Counted from the stretch's first letter, positions 1 through 8,960 are shown. The stretch: DNA of 64,000 nucleotides from Paenibacillus sonchi (GCF_016772475.1 NZ_CP068595.1:3162001-3226000), one strand, 5' to 3'. The notes: generated from the letters alone by a model not told the origin. Numbers and translations are program-made.

Positions 1-276
1 GTTTCCAGTGTGTTCCGGGCAAGCGGGCTGGCCATCGGATTGTCGCTGTTCATTATGTTCGCCAAGGATATTATCACGGTAATCTTCAGCCCTGAGCGTT
101 ACGAGTGGGCCAAATACCTGATCTTCACCCACATGGATCTGCATGGCTATTTGATGACAGACAAGGGTCCAGGCGGGTCCACGCTGGGATTCGCTCTCGT
201 GGTGCTCGCTGTCTATTATCTGATATTCATGCTGGTGTCATGGATTGTATTCCGTAAAAGAGACGTTGCCGCGTAG
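1..276 (+). CDS. C-terminal end of an ABC-2 type transporter permease (cut by window edge)
   Basis: The reading frame is open from base 1 and ends at TAG 274-276, so only about the last 91 residues are present. Two hydrophobic segments (near residues 10-25 and 62-80) flank a polar stretch, and the protein ends in a short basic tail (FRKRDVAA). This is the usual end of an ABC-2 family membrane permease, which would work with an ATPase encoded further upstream. The GTG at base 10 is internal, not the start. The family call rests on hydropathy pattern and tail only. Confidence 0.5.
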   Translation, partial: VSSVFRASGLAIGLSLFIMFAKDIITVIFSPERYEWAKYLIFTHMDLHGYLMTDKGPGGSTLGFALVVLAVYYLIFMLVSWIVFRKRDVAA

Positions 277-347
277 CCCGGGCTGATTCCGCATCAGCCT
301 GCTTCAAGGCGTTTTGTGCCAATATAACAATTGACATGTTCCCGCGG

Positions 348-785
348 CTAAGCCGTTTCTGCTTGTTTGGAGCCGCGTTTGCCGGCTTTGTCCGCCTGCT
401 CTTTTTTCTGAAGTCCGCCTGCTTTTTCTGTGGCGGGCTCTTCGGCCATGGCAACGGAGCCGTTGAGCACACTGCCCTCCATGATGCTTAAGCTGCCGGC
501 CAGAATATTGCCATGCAGCTGTCCGGTGTCTGTCATCATCAGCCGCTGGTCAGCAATCACATCCCCGTAGACTTTGCCTGCAATAATGATATCCTGTGCT
601 CTGATACTGGAACGGACAGTTCCCTGTTCACCGACAGTAACCGTTCCCTGGCAGTGGATTTCCCCGCTGAAATTGCCCTCGATCCGTAAATTGGTGTCGC
701 AGTTCAATTTGCCCTCCAAAGTTCCGCCGTGCCCGATTAAGGAGTCGGTGGACTTTGCTGGCATTTGCAGTTTATTTTTCCCCAC
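348..785 (-). CDS. Bactofilin family cytoskeletal protein
   Basis: 145 residues. The centre (about residues 15-115) is a run of short beta-helix repeats of the bactofilin (DUF583) fold, for example GNFSGEIHCQGTVTVGEQG and AGKVYGDVIADQRL. Bactofilins self-assemble into filaments without nucleotide and often position cell-wall enzymes. The C-terminal 30 residues are rich in Lys, Ala and Glu and probably disordered. The gene lies 38 bp downstream of an M23 peptidase gene on the same strand, a pairing known for bactofilins, so the two probably act together on the wall. The start has AGGAGG-like bases just upstream. Confidence 0.9.
   Translation of the reverse strand: MGKNKLQMPAKSTDSLIGHGGTLEGKLNCDTNLRIEGNFSGEIHCQGTVTVGEQGTVRSSIRAQDIIIAGKVYGDVIADQRLMMTDTGQLHGNILAGSLSIMEGSVLNGSVAMAEEPATEKAGGLQKKEQADKAGKRGSKQAETA
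350..365 (+). repeat. 16-mer AAGCCGTTTCTGCTTG, copy 1
   Basis: An exact 16-mer found three times in the window, always on the plus strand (also at 15385 and 20206). This copy overlaps the stop codon and last codons of the bactofilin gene; the other two are intergenic and share the longer form GGCGAAGCCGTTTCTGCTTG. Confidence 0.6.
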
Positions 786-823
786 ATGCTCTCATCCTCC
801 TTCAATTTATTCCAGTTCCCGGC

Positions 824-2032
824 TTATGGCTGTACATAACCCAAGGGATTGACCGGCCTGTTTTGTTTGACTACCTGGAAATGAAGATGCGGTCCTGTGC
901 TGCGTCCGGTATTGCCGAGCAGGGCGATCTTCTGGCCCTTGCTGACCTTGGTGCCCGGGGCAACAAGCATTGTGTTCAAATGCATGTACCAGGTCTCCAG
1001 TCCGTTGTCATGCTGGAGAATAATATATTTGCCGCGTGCGCCCATTTGCTCGGCGGCAGTGACCACGCCGTCCATTGCTGCATAAATAGGATCACCGATG
1101 CTGCCGGCAATATCAATGCCGGAATGATAGGCCGATACTCCCTTAAAAGGGTCAGAACGGTAGCCGAAGCTGGAGGTAATAACCTTGGATTGTGTAGGCC
1201 ATAGGACCGCCGGTGCCAGCCGGGCTTGTTCGGCGCGTGCCTGTTTGGCCTGCAGGTTGGCTTTGGCGGTATTTGCCTTTTGGGCCTCTGTAATGGTTGA
1301 AGTGATACTGCTCATCATTTCATCCAGCATACTGCGGATTTCCTCATAGTCGTCCTTCGTCTCCCGTACCAGCGCCAGGGGATCATTCTGGTAGACCGCG
1401 ATATATTCTCCGCCGACCTGCGGAGTGACCGTACCGTCAAGCGCAGCCGGCATCGCTTCCAGCCGGAACTGCACGGCAGACAGCACGGGAGCGGCAGAGG
1501 CAGAGGCGGGAGAGACGGCAATAGGCGGACTGCCGGGTAAGCCTGTCAGACTGGATGGTGCCGCTGTAGCTGTAGCCACAGAGGCTTCATGCAGGTTGCC
1601 TGCGGAGGCGGAGGTCTTGGAGGCAGAGGTTTCTTTCTTGCTGCCGGAGGCCGCACTGCTGTCTTTGTCAATAAGTGACTGGAGCTGCTGCTCCAATTCG
1701 CTGACACTTTTCAGCTTCTCTTTGATCTGGTCTGCTTCCTCCGATAGCTCGGTTACCTGACTGCGGAGCTGCAATAGGGCTTTATCCTTATCGGCAACCT
1801 TCATTTCCATCCGCAAATTGGTCAGGGACAGTGCCGCAGCTTCCGCTTCCAGCTCGGATATGGAGCGGGAGGCATGAAAATGCATGGAGGTGACCAGACT
1901 GGAGAGAGAAAGGGCCGCTGCGGCCGGCAGCACCAGAGCGAGCGGTTTGGATAGCTGAAGCTGTCTTACCGGACGCCCGGCTTCGCGGACAACGAGCAGC
2001 GTGATCCGGTTATGATCGGGCTGTTTCTTCAT
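824..2032 (-). CDS. M23 family metallopeptidase with N-terminal membrane anchor and coiled coil
   Basis: 402 residues from the chosen start, an ATG preceded by AGGAAGGAG at 5-6 nt; a longer frame to 2074 lacks a ribosome site. A single hydrophobic segment (about residues 30-48) is followed by a coiled coil (about 55-125), a Ser/Ala/Thr-rich linker, and a C-terminal LytM/peptidase M23 domain (about 275-395). The zinc ligands are visible as H-S-G-I-D in YHSGIDIAG and H-L-H in GPHLHFQ. It should cut peptidoglycan cross-bridges outside the membrane. It sits directly upstream of bactofilin on the same strand and is likely co-transcribed. Confidence 0.9.
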   Translation of the reverse strand: MKKQPDHNRITLLVVREAGRPVRQLQLSKPLALVLPAAAALSLSSLVTSMHFHASRSISELEAEAAALSLTNLRMEMKVADKDKALLQLRSQVTELSEEADQIKEKLKSVSELEQQLQSLIDKDSSAASGSKKETSASKTSASAGNLHEASVATATAAPSSLTGLPGSPPIAVSPASASAAPVLSAVQFRLEAMPAALDGTVTPQVGGEYIAVYQNDPLALVRETKDDYEEIRSMLDEMMSSITSTITEAQKANTAKANLQAKQARAEQARLAPAVLWPTQSKVITSSFGYRSDPFKGVSAYHSGIDIAGSIGDPIYAAMDGVVTAAEQMGARGKYIILQHDNGLETWYMHLNTMLVAPGTKVSKGQKIALLGNTGRSTGPHLHFQVVKQNRPVNPLGYVQP

Positions 2033-2300
2033 AGCTTCTCCTTCCTGCGGCTCGTGCAGCCGCCTTGTGTTCACTGAGGCCTTTTGTTACGCTGGCTTAT
2101 CCGAATCGTCCTACTACTCTATGTATTCCATCTTTGTAGGGAACATGACAACGGTTTGCTTGAATAAAGAAGGAGACTTCAGGCAAAAGCTGTACTAGAA
2201 TCGGCCTGAATTCAAAGGCGGAAGCATGGATTTTCCGAAGGGGAAGCCGGAATGCAACGGGCGGTGGCCTACTATAAAAAATATCCGGGAGGGTGAAGAA

Positions 2301-3730
2301 GTGAAAATATTTGCGTTAATTCTATGTCTTTTTATTCTACAGATTGCTGTCATCCTTCTGCTTGAATTCCGCCGCCCGCAAAGAGCCTTGGCCTGGCTGT
2401 TTATTGCTTTCTGCTGTCCGCCGCTTGGTCTGCTGTTCTATTATTTTTTTGGCCGGGATTACTGGCAGAGCCGCAAGCTGGACAAAAGATGTATTTCGTT
2501 GTTCCGGGAAATCCGCGCCCATCTGTCCGGTAAAATAAAGCTTGTAGCAGATGCGGCAGATAGCGGAAATCCGCATTTTGCAGATTACAAAGAACTGCTG
2601 CACCTGCTCTCCCGGCTGTCCGAGATTCCGGTCACCGGCCGGAATAAGTCCCAAGTGCTGTTCGACGGGCGGGAAGCCTTCGAGTCAATGCTGGATGCCA
2701 TGGAAGCGGCACGGGATAACATCCATATGGAATTCTATATTTTCCGCGATGATGAGATCGGAGAACGGTTTCAGGACGTTATGATCCGCAAATCGCGCCA
2801 GGGGGTGAGGGTACGTCTGCTCTGTGATGGTCTCGGCAGTCATAAGCTGGGCCGGAGATTTATCCGCACGCTGAGAAATGCCGGAGTGGAGGTTCATTTC
2901 TTCCTGCCCCCGCTCATCTCCCTGCTGGACCGCCGGTTCAACTTCCGTAATCACCGGAAAATCATTGTGGTCGACGGGCGTGTAGGGTTCACCGGAGGCT
3001 TGAACATAGGGGATGATTATCTGGGGAAAGATCCGAAGCTGGGATATTGGCGGGATACCCATCTGCGTCTGGAGGGGGATGCGGTCTACAGCCTGCAGTA
3101 TATTTTTCTGAAAGACTGGCGTCTGGCAACGGGTGAGGGGATGAACCATCCCGGTTTTTTCCGGCGCATGAATGCACAGAGGAAGAGGCTGTTCTGGTGG
3201 TTGCCAGTGGACCGGACGGGGCGCTGGATGCCTCGCAGGAGATGTATTTTGCATCAATTGTGGCGGCCAAGCAGCGGATATGGATTACCTCACCTTATTT
3301 TATTCCCGATCCTACGATCTGCCGGGCGTTGAAAAACGCAGTGCTGAGCGGTGTGGATGTGCGGATTATCATCCCGGCTATACCGGACAGCAGACTGGTG
3401 TATTATGCTTCTCTGTCATACCTGGAAAATCTGCAGGACGCCGGAGTGAAATTTTACCGCTATCAGAAAGGGTTTATGCATGCCAAGGTGATGATTATCG
3501 ATGATCTGCTGGGGACGGTGGGCAGTGCCAATCTGGATATGCGCAGCTTTTACTCCAATTTTGAGTTGACAGCAGTCCTATTTAGACCGGAGGTGATTGC
3601 CGGGCTGGCGGCCAGTGTTGAACAGGATTTGCAGCACAGCGAATTTATTGAGCCGGCAATCTTCCGGAGAAGAGGAAATCATGTCAAGCTCATAGAAAGT
3701 CTTTGTCAGCTGTTATCACCGCTTTTATGA
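2301..3730 (+). pseudogene. cls: Cardiolipin synthase, interrupted by a one-base frameshift
   Basis: Two N-terminal membrane segments, then two phospholipase D HKD motifs: N-H-R-K in HRKIIVVDGRVGFTGG and M-H-A-K in HAKVMIIDDLLGTVGSANLD. The enzyme joins two phosphatidylglycerols into cardiolipin at the membrane. The start is GTG 2301, with GGGAGGGTGA just upstream. The first frame runs off near 3180 and the second resumes at about 3182 (E-E-A-V-L-V-V-A-S-G-P-D), implying one missing base between 3177 and 3187. The rest of the protein is intact and normally spaced, so this is either a recent inactivation or a sequencing error. Confidence 0.9.
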
Positions 3731-3852
3731 CAGATTAAGTGAGATAAACCTGTGTTTTCGAAGGTTCTAACATGTTCCATCCGTAAATGTCCCTTTTTTA
3801 TGATATAATAAAGGTATAAGAATTTAATTATACTTTTTATAGGGGGAGTTCT

Positions 3853-4761
3853 ATGACTGTAAGCCAGAAAATATTCTCGAATGAGGAGCAGAAAAAACCT
3901 CAGAAATCAGAAGCCTTTAAGCGGGCCAGACTGATCCAGCGGATCGTAATGATGGTGCTTGGAGCCGCGATGATGTCTGTAGCGCTGGAAATTTTCCTCG
4001 TTCCCAATCAATTGATTGACGGCGGAATTACCGGTATTTCCATTATGATATCCCATATTTTTCATATTCCCCTGGGGATTATATTGACTCTGCTTAACTT
4101 GCCGTTCCTTGTCATCGGCTATAAGCAGATTGGTAAAACCTTTGCCTTATCCACTCTGTTTGCTGTAGTCCTGATGTCCATTGGCACTCAGCTGCTGCAT
4201 CCTGTTGCCCCGCTGACCGGCGAACCGCTGCTGGCCGCAGTATTTGGAGGCGTTATTCTGGGTGTGGGTGTGGGTCTTGTGGTGAGGTACGGAGGATCGC
4301 TGGATGGAACAGAAATTGTCGCGATTCTAGTTTCGAAGAAGCTCCCCTTCTCCGTAGGTGAGGTAGTCATGTTCTTCAACCTTTTTATTCTTTCCGGTGC
4401 AGGATTTGTGTTCGGCTGGAATAATGCGATGTTCTCATTGATTGCGTACTATATTGCTTTTAAGGTGATTGATGTTACGCTTGAGGGTCTGGATCAATCG
4501 AAATCGGTATGGATTATCAGCGATAAATTCCGTGATATCGGTGAAGCGCTGACGGAGCGTCTCGGACGCGGTGTTACTTATCTGGATGGGGAAGGCGGCT
4601 TCTCCGGAGATAACAAGAAGGTTATATTTGTAGTCATTACCCGTTTGGAAGAAGCGAAGCTTAAATCCATCGTTGAGGATTGGGATTCCGACGCATTTAT
4701 TGCCATCGGCAATATCCACGATGTGAAGGGCGGCCGTTTCAAGAAAAAAGCAATTCATTAG
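3853..4761 (+). CDS. YitT family membrane protein (DUF161 plus DUF2179)
   Basis: 302 residues, ATG preceded by AGGGGGAG. Five to six hydrophobic segments fill residues 30-205 (YitT/DUF161 region, with GGSLDGTEI typical of the family). A soluble C-terminal DUF2179 domain (about residues 220-295) contains GRGVTYLDGEGGFSG. The function of YitT proteins is unsettled; the DUF2179 domain is generally suspected of binding a small ligand. The gene appears monocistronic, with a TATAAT box at 3804-3809, and is followed by a terminator. Confidence 0.9.
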   Translation: MTVSQKIFSNEEQKKPQKSEAFKRARLIQRIVMMVLGAAMMSVALEIFLVPNQLIDGGITGISIMISHIFHIPLGIILTLLNLPFLVIGYKQIGKTFALSTLFAVVLMSIGTQLLHPVAPLTGEPLLAAVFGGVILGVGVGLVVRYGGSLDGTEIVAILVSKKLPFSVGEVVMFFNLFILSGAGFVFGWNNAMFSLIAYYIAFKVIDVTLEGLDQSKSVWIISDKFRDIGEALTERLGRGVTYLDGEGGFSGDNKKVIFVVITRLEEAKLKSIVEDWDSDAFIAIGNIHDVKGGRFKKKAIH

Positions 4762-4896
4762 CAGCCCCCGTAACAAGGGGAGCACTGACCGAAGGAAGGT
4801 ATATTTACGAACATCAGAGTAACCTTATCGGCGTCTTTATCCAGCTTCGCCGTATTCTCATATATAATACCTTCTGTCCATACCATGGACGCCTGA

Positions 4897-4932
4897 TAAG
4901 CCCGCAGCCCGGATAGGCATCTGCGGGCTTAT
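4897..4932. terminator. Bidirectional terminator between yitT-like gene and ligD polymerase gene
   Basis: Inverted repeat ATAAGCCCGCAG ... CTGCGGGCTTAT with T/A-rich flanks, sitting between two convergent genes. Confidence 0.75.
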
Positions 4933-4945
4933 TGCTTGTTCCGGG

Positions 4946-5830
4946 TCAAGGAAGCTTGGGGATCAGAGCTTCCACCGGCTGCGGCGGCACCTTGGAGATC
5001 AGATCGCCCATGATGCTCAGGCGTTCCTCAATGTTGAGCAGATGGAAATCGGCAGGCGAAACATTGTGCTGAACCTCTTCCCACAAAAGAGGAGTGGAGA
5101 CTGTAGCCAGCGGCCGGGCACGGGGCGTGTACGGAGCGGCGAGCGTTTTGCCCCCGTAATGCTGGAGGTAATCAAAATAAATATTGTCGCCCCGGTTCTT
5201 CTTCAACCGCTCCAGCGTGAACAGATCGGGGCGTTTCTCAGTTACATACCGGCCGACAAAGTGCCCGATCCGGCGCAGGCCATCGAAAGTGACTCCGGGC
5301 CGGATCGGAACGATAATCTGCACTCCGGTTGCACCGGAGGTTTTGGGGACTGAGGCAATCCCCAATGATTGCAGTACCTCCCCTACAACAGCCGCCGCTT
5401 CCATAATCCGCGGCTCGACCTCAAGGGACGGGTCCAGGTCAATCATCCATTCGCAGGGCAAACTGCTGCCGACATAATGCAGTGAGGGGTGAAACTCCAG
5501 CGCGGCTAAATTTCCCAGCCAGAGCAGCTCCGGCAGCCCTTGCAGGACAATATAGGTAATGTTGTCGTGAGTTGCTGTACGTACAAAATCCGGCAAAGGC
5601 TCCGGCGCATTTTTCTGATAAAAGGACATGCCGGGAACGCCGTGCGGATAGCGGATCACGGTCAACAGCCGGTCACGGGAATAACGCAGCAGATAGGGGG
5701 AGAGGGCGGCCAGCTTTTGCAGATAAATCCGTTTGGTAATGCCCACTTCAGGCCATAACGGCTTGTCGGGATTGGTGATGATAATCTCTTGCCCATCGAC
5801 GGTGATGGAGCCTTTGACGGCTGCCGGCAT
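4946..5830 (-). CDS. ligD: LigD polymerase (primase-like) domain protein of NHEJ
   Basis: 294 residues from ATG 5828-5830, preceded by AGGTGG at 8 nt; the open frame runs further upstream but without family similarity. It matches the archaeo-eukaryotic-primase type LigD polymerase: N-terminal PDKPLWPEVGITKR, the FYQKNAPEPLPDFV segment, and the metal-binding pair in WMIDLDPS. These enzymes fill gaps at broken DNA ends for Ku and ligase. In B. subtilis the ligase and polymerase are one polypeptide; here they are separate genes, with this one 215 bp downstream of the ligase gene and behind a terminator. Confidence 0.92.
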   Translation of the reverse strand: MPAAVKGSITVDGQEIIITNPDKPLWPEVGITKRIYLQKLAALSPYLLRYSRDRLLTVIRYPHGVPGMSFYQKNAPEPLPDFVRTATHDNITYIVLQGLPELLWLGNLAALEFHPSLHYVGSSLPCEWMIDLDPSLEVEPRIMEAAAVVGEVLQSLGIASVPKTSGATGVQIIVPIRPGVTFDGLRRIGHFVGRYVTEKRPDLFTLERLKKNRGDNIYFDYLQHYGGKTLAAPYTPRARPLATVSTPLLWEEVQHNVSPADFHLLNIEERLSIMGDLISKVPPQPVEALIPKLP

Positions 5831-5879
5831 CAGGGGGACCACCTTTCTGTTCTGGATAGCTGCGGTTGAAGGTATTATC

Positions 5880-6003
5880 TGCATACCGGAGATATTCCAT
5901 CCGCGCAAGAAAGTAATCTTTAAGAAGTACAAGTGGACGGTTGGCAGCAGCCTTGCCAAAGAAGATCTGGAAGCCGTTGCCGCCACCCTGATTACCCCGT
6001 AAA
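5880..6003 (+). pseudogene. Possible gene remnant between the two ligD genes
   Basis: A plus-strand frame ending at TAA 6001-6003 encodes about 40 residues with coding-like composition (HPRKKVIFKKYKWTVG ... LAKEDLEAVAATLITP). There is no convincing start or ribosome site and I do not recognise the family. It lies against the gene direction between the split ligD genes and is followed by a hairpin. It may be the tail of a lost gene or chance. Confidence 0.2.
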
Positions 6004-6012
6004 TAAACAGAC

Positions 6013-6047
6013 AAAAGCGTTCTTCCGCCAATCGGGAGAACGCTTTT
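6013..6047. terminator. Terminator at the end of the ku-ligase pair
   Basis: Perfect inverted repeat AAAAGCGTTCT ... AGAACGCTTTT with a 13-nt loop, overlapping the ligase stop codon. It would separate ku-ligase transcription from the downstream polymerase gene unless read through. Confidence 0.75.
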
Positions 6048-7008
6048 AGTTGAAGAAGGAGGCATCCCGCTGACTCAGCAGGCAATGCTGCGGAGCCAGT
6101 TCGACTCTCGCTTGGATACTGGGATGGCGCAGCGTGCCTGAAGGATTCCATTCCAGATAATGAACTTTGAAGACAAGCTGTGGCTTGATCCAGAATGCGT
6201 CCTTGCTCCGCTCCGGCAGTTCGGCAAACGGCATAGTCTCCGAAGCCAGAGTGTGCGCCTGCTCAGTCAGGTCACGCCAGTCCTGCACGGTCATCCGGCC
6301 AGCCCCGGCATGGCCGATATAATGCAGCTTGCCCTCGTCATCGTAGAGGCCGAGCAGCACGGCATTGACTGTTCCGTCCCGGAAGGTGACGCCGCCTGCC
6401 ACAGCCGTTACGTCGAAGATGATCTTCCGCTTTAGCCAGCGCTTGTCCTTGCCGCCAAGCGCATAGGTACTGCCGCTGTCCTTGCAGACAATGCCCTCCA
6501 GTCCCTGGCGCACCGCAGCGGCATACAACTCCGCCGGGTTGGTATAGCTGGGCACCGCCTGCACATGCGGATGCGGTAGCAGCATTTCGCCTAACATTTG
6601 CTGGCGTCTGGACAGCGGCTGGTCCAGAAGCCATGTGCCATTACAGTATAGAATGTCAAATACCATATACAGCACGGGAACCTGCGGGCTCACAGCCTTG
6701 ATCGCCGCGGCATTCTTCAGGCTGTCCCGGCGCATGACTTCATGGAAGGAGGGTTTGCCGCCGCTGAGCGCAATCACTTCTCCATCCAAAATGACCGAGC
6801 CGGCCCGGCAGTAGGCTCTGGGGTCAGCGATTTCGGGATACTGCAGGGTGCGCCGGTTGCCGCGGCGGTTAATCAGTTCCGCTTCGCTCCCGTCACAGTA
6901 AGAGAGCATGCGCACGCCGTCCCATTTAATTTGGGCAATCCACTGATCGCCCTCAGGCAGCTGCGATGCCAGCACAGGCTCGAAGGGAACAACGGGCTGC
7001 AGCTTCAT
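6046..7008 (-). CDS. ligD: ATP-dependent DNA ligase of NHEJ (LigD ligase part)
   Basis: 320 residues. The adenylation motif K-W-D-G-V-R near residue 29 provides the nucleophilic lysine; later ligase motifs are seen in LDGEVIAL, YMVFDILY, EGIVCKD and WLKRK. The C-terminal third is the OB-fold, ending in EWNPSGTLRHP. It seals double-strand breaks bridged by Ku. The start ATG lies 3 nt after the ku stop codon, so the two are translationally close. The LigD polymerase domain is encoded separately downstream. Confidence 0.93.
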   Translation of the reverse strand: MKLQPVVPFEPVLASQLPEGDQWIAQIKWDGVRMLSYCDGSEAELINRRGNRRTLQYPEIADPRAYCRAGSVILDGEVIALSGGKPSFHEVMRRDSLKNAAAIKAVSPQVPVLYMVFDILYCNGTWLLDQPLSRRQQMLGEMLLPHPHVQAVPSYTNPAELYAAAVRQGLEGIVCKDSGSTYALGGKDKRWLKRKIIFDVTAVAGGVTFRDGTVNAVLLGLYDDEGKLHYIGHAGAGRMTVQDWRDLTEQAHTLASETMPFAELPERSKDAFWIKPQLVFKVHYLEWNPSGTLRHPSIQARVELAPQHCLLSQRDASFFN

Positions 7009-7011
7009 AAA

Positions 7012-7974
7012 TTAAGCCCCCGGTTCCTTACTCTTGGCTGTGCGCCGTTTCGGCTTGGGCGCAATGACCGGAATCGGTCCGGTAGCCTCGTTAACGACTG
7101 CTGCGCCGTCAGCGGTTTTGGCCGGTTTGGCTGCGGCTGTTTTCTTCCTGGACGCCGCGCCTTTGGTTTTGGCGGAAGCCGCAGATGGGCCGGGATCAGC
7201 AGGGATATGCTGCACGGCTTCGATACTGGCTTGAAGCGCAGCCATCAAGTCAATTACATTGCTCTCCTGGCGGGCAGGAGCGATATGAAATTCCTCACCG
7301 GCAATTTTGTGAGTGATCAGATCAAGCATGCGCTGGCGGTAGTCATCGGTGTATTTGCCCGGCTCAAACGGTGTGGACAACTGCGAGATCAGCAGCTTGG
7401 CCATATCCAGCTCCTTGTCGTTAACGATGCCGGGCTCCGGCAGGCCTGGAACCTGGGACACAGGCCGCACCTCATCCGGGTAAAAGATGGTTTCAATGGC
7501 CAGGCAGTCAGCCAGCACCCGAATGGCGGCGAGGCTGCTTTTGGAACGGATGGAAATTTTGGCGATGCCGATTTTGCCGGTCTGGCGCATCGCTTCCATC
7601 AACAGGCGGTAAGCATTGGCCCCGGCCTGATCAGGGGAGAGATAATATGTTTTTTGGAAATAAATCGGATCGATCTCCGTCAGGTCCACAAAATCCAGAA
7701 TCGCAATGTTCTTGGTGCTCTGCTCCGTCAGCTGCTCCAGTTCTTCTTTGTCAAAGAGAACAAACTTACCCTTATCATATTCGTAGCCTTTGCCGATTTC
7801 CTCCCATGCCACTTCCTTGTCGCAGACAGGACATTTCCGCACATACGACAGCGGGCTGCCGCATTCTTTGTGGATGTAGCGCAGCGAGATGTCTTTGTCC
7901 TCGGTAGCGGAGAACATTTTGACCGGAACATGGACCAGCCCGAAGCTGATGGCCCCTTTCCAAACGGTATGCAT
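7012..7974 (-). CDS. ku: Ku homodimer protein, DNA end-binding for NHEJ
   Basis: 320 residues from the second ATG (7972-7974), which has AGGAGG at 8 nt and gives the family N-terminus MHTVWKGAISFGLVHVPV; the first ATG 21 nt upstream lacks a site. The bacterial Ku core covers about residues 1-250, with a CGSPLSYVRKCPVC zinc-like motif near residue 35. The C-terminus is a Lys/Ala-rich tail (KPKRRTAKSKEPGA), which in bacterial Ku threads DNA and recruits LigD. It is the first gene of the ku-ligD cluster; in sporeformers this repair route serves spores and stationary cells. Confidence 0.95.
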   Translation of the reverse strand: MHTVWKGAISFGLVHVPVKMFSATEDKDISLRYIHKECGSPLSYVRKCPVCDKEVAWEEIGKGYEYDKGKFVLFDKEELEQLTEQSTKNIAILDFVDLTEIDPIYFQKTYYLSPDQAGANAYRLLMEAMRQTGKIGIAKISIRSKSSLAAIRVLADCLAIETIFYPDEVRPVSQVPGLPEPGIVNDKELDMAKLLISQLSTPFEPGKYTDDYRQRMLDLITHKIAGEEFHIAPARQESNVIDLMAALQASIEAVQHIPADPGPSAASAKTKGAASRKKTAAAKPAKTADGAAVVNEATGPIPVIAPKPKRRTAKSKEPGA

Positions 7975-8137
7975 GATGATCGCCTCCTGATCCAAAGTTC
8001 TTTCCGCTTAGTATGGGATGACGGAGCTGTTTCTACCCTGATGCATTTTTTGCGCAGGTTGGGAAAAAATAAGCCCGGGCGTTAAGGGGAAACTGCGTGA
8101 ATTCCCGGCAGCACAGAAACGAAGCGGAGGAGCGATA

Positions 8138-8311
8138 TTGGAAAAGGGATGGTATGACTGGAGTGACGCCTTATCGGAACAGGATATTCCGGCTGAGGTT
8201 GTGGATTGGGCAAGCATTGTAGAACCCGGGGAAGAAGAAGCGCTAACCGAAGATTCCGGGCGGCTGGACGCCGAAGCGACGATTGGCGAACCGCCTACTA
8301 TCGAAGAGTAA
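8138..8311 (+). CDS. Small acidic hypothetical protein
   Basis: 57 codons from TTG 8138, with GGAGG 7 nt upstream, to TAA 8309-8311. The product is strongly acidic (MEKGWYDWSD ... EEEALTEDSG ... EPPTIEE), with two Trp near the start and no signal or membrane segment. It lies 40 bp upstream of sspH on the same strand and may be co-expressed with it in the forespore. I do not recognise a family. The good ribosome site and clean frame support it as a real gene. Confidence 0.5.
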   Translation: MEKGWYDWSDALSEQDIPAEVVDWASIVEPGEEEALTEDSGRLDAEATIGEPPTIEE

Positions 8312-8351
8312 GGCTACTAATACTATTCAAAACTATAGGAGGAAGCCAATC

Positions 8352-8537
8352 ATGGACGTACAACGGGCAAAGGCGATTTATGCCTCCAAGGATATGATTT
8401 CTGTACACCTGGACGGAGAACCTGTCTGGATAGAGCATGTAGATGCGGAAAACGGAATGGCTACAGTGCAGGTAGGTTCACGTCCGACGAATACACATAC
8501 GGTGGGTGTGGAGCGTCTGGAAGAACAGGAGAGCTGA
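8352..8537 (+). CDS. sspH: H-type small acid-soluble spore protein
   Basis: 61 residues from ATG 8352, preceded by AGGAGGAAG. The sequence (MDVQRAKAIYASKDMISVHL ... GEPVWIEHVD ... THTVGVERLEEQES) fits the SspH/HsspH family, minor spore proteins made in the forespore and degraded at germination. A longer in-frame extension to 8283 has no ribosome site. A terminator follows 25 bp after the stop. Confidence 0.9.
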   Translation: MDVQRAKAIYASKDMISVHLDGEPVWIEHVDAENGMATVQVGSRPTNTHTVGVERLEEQES

Positions 8538-8561
8538 GACTGGAACCCATTCAGGACTCTA

Positions 8562-8602
8562 AAAAGCCGTTTGAGGGGGATAACCCGTTCAATCGGCTTT
8601 TT
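8562..8602 (+). terminator. Terminator of sspH
   Basis: AAAAAGCCG ... CGGCTTTTT inverted repeat with a 23-nt loop, followed by further T residues. Confidence 0.75.
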
Positions 8603-8693
8603 GCTTTTTCCAACTGGCGCTGGAGAAAGAAGCTGGTAAGCGGTGCCGTCAGGTGACCATTGCTATTAGGTGAGCGGTGCTATATAGATTGAA

Positions 8694-8904
8694 CTATATA
8701 GAGTGAACTAGAAAAACTAACAAAAGGGATGGAGGGGAAGTTTGGAACTGGAGGAGCGAATGCGTCCGCCTTTGTCTGCGGATTTCCACCGCGAAGAGCG
8801 GTACAAATCAAGAAATCTGCAGACAACAGCGGCCGGAAGTCCAAACATTCTCCGTAGTCCCGACGAAGTCCCTAATGTAAATATCTTAAGTTCACTCTAT
8901 ATAG
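8694..8904 (+). mobile_element. MITE-like element, copy 1, with perfect 16-bp terminal inverted repeats
   Basis: CTATATAGAGTGAACT at 8694-8709 is the exact reverse complement of 8889-8904. The 211-bp interior matches two other elements in this window (31996-32214 and 58808-59027) and can fold on itself: a left arm with GGAGGGGAAGTTTGGA pairs with a right arm TCCAAACATTCTCCG. There is no transposase frame; the small open frame starting at 8742 is destroyed by early stops in the other two copies. It sits in gene-free DNA between sspH and tsaE. Confidence 0.75.
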
Positions 8905-8960
8905 AAGTCGTGTTGTCTTCATGCGGGATAACCTCAGTGGATTTTTTTTCATGACTGCAC

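Noticed and set aside
6742..8085. 447-codon plus-strand open frame over ku and the ligase
   Set aside because: Antisense shadow of two well-supported minus-strand genes; no ribosome site or family features.
8742..8954. 70-codon open frame inside MITE copy 1
   Set aside because: The same frame stops early in copies 2 and 3, so it is not a conserved coding sequence.
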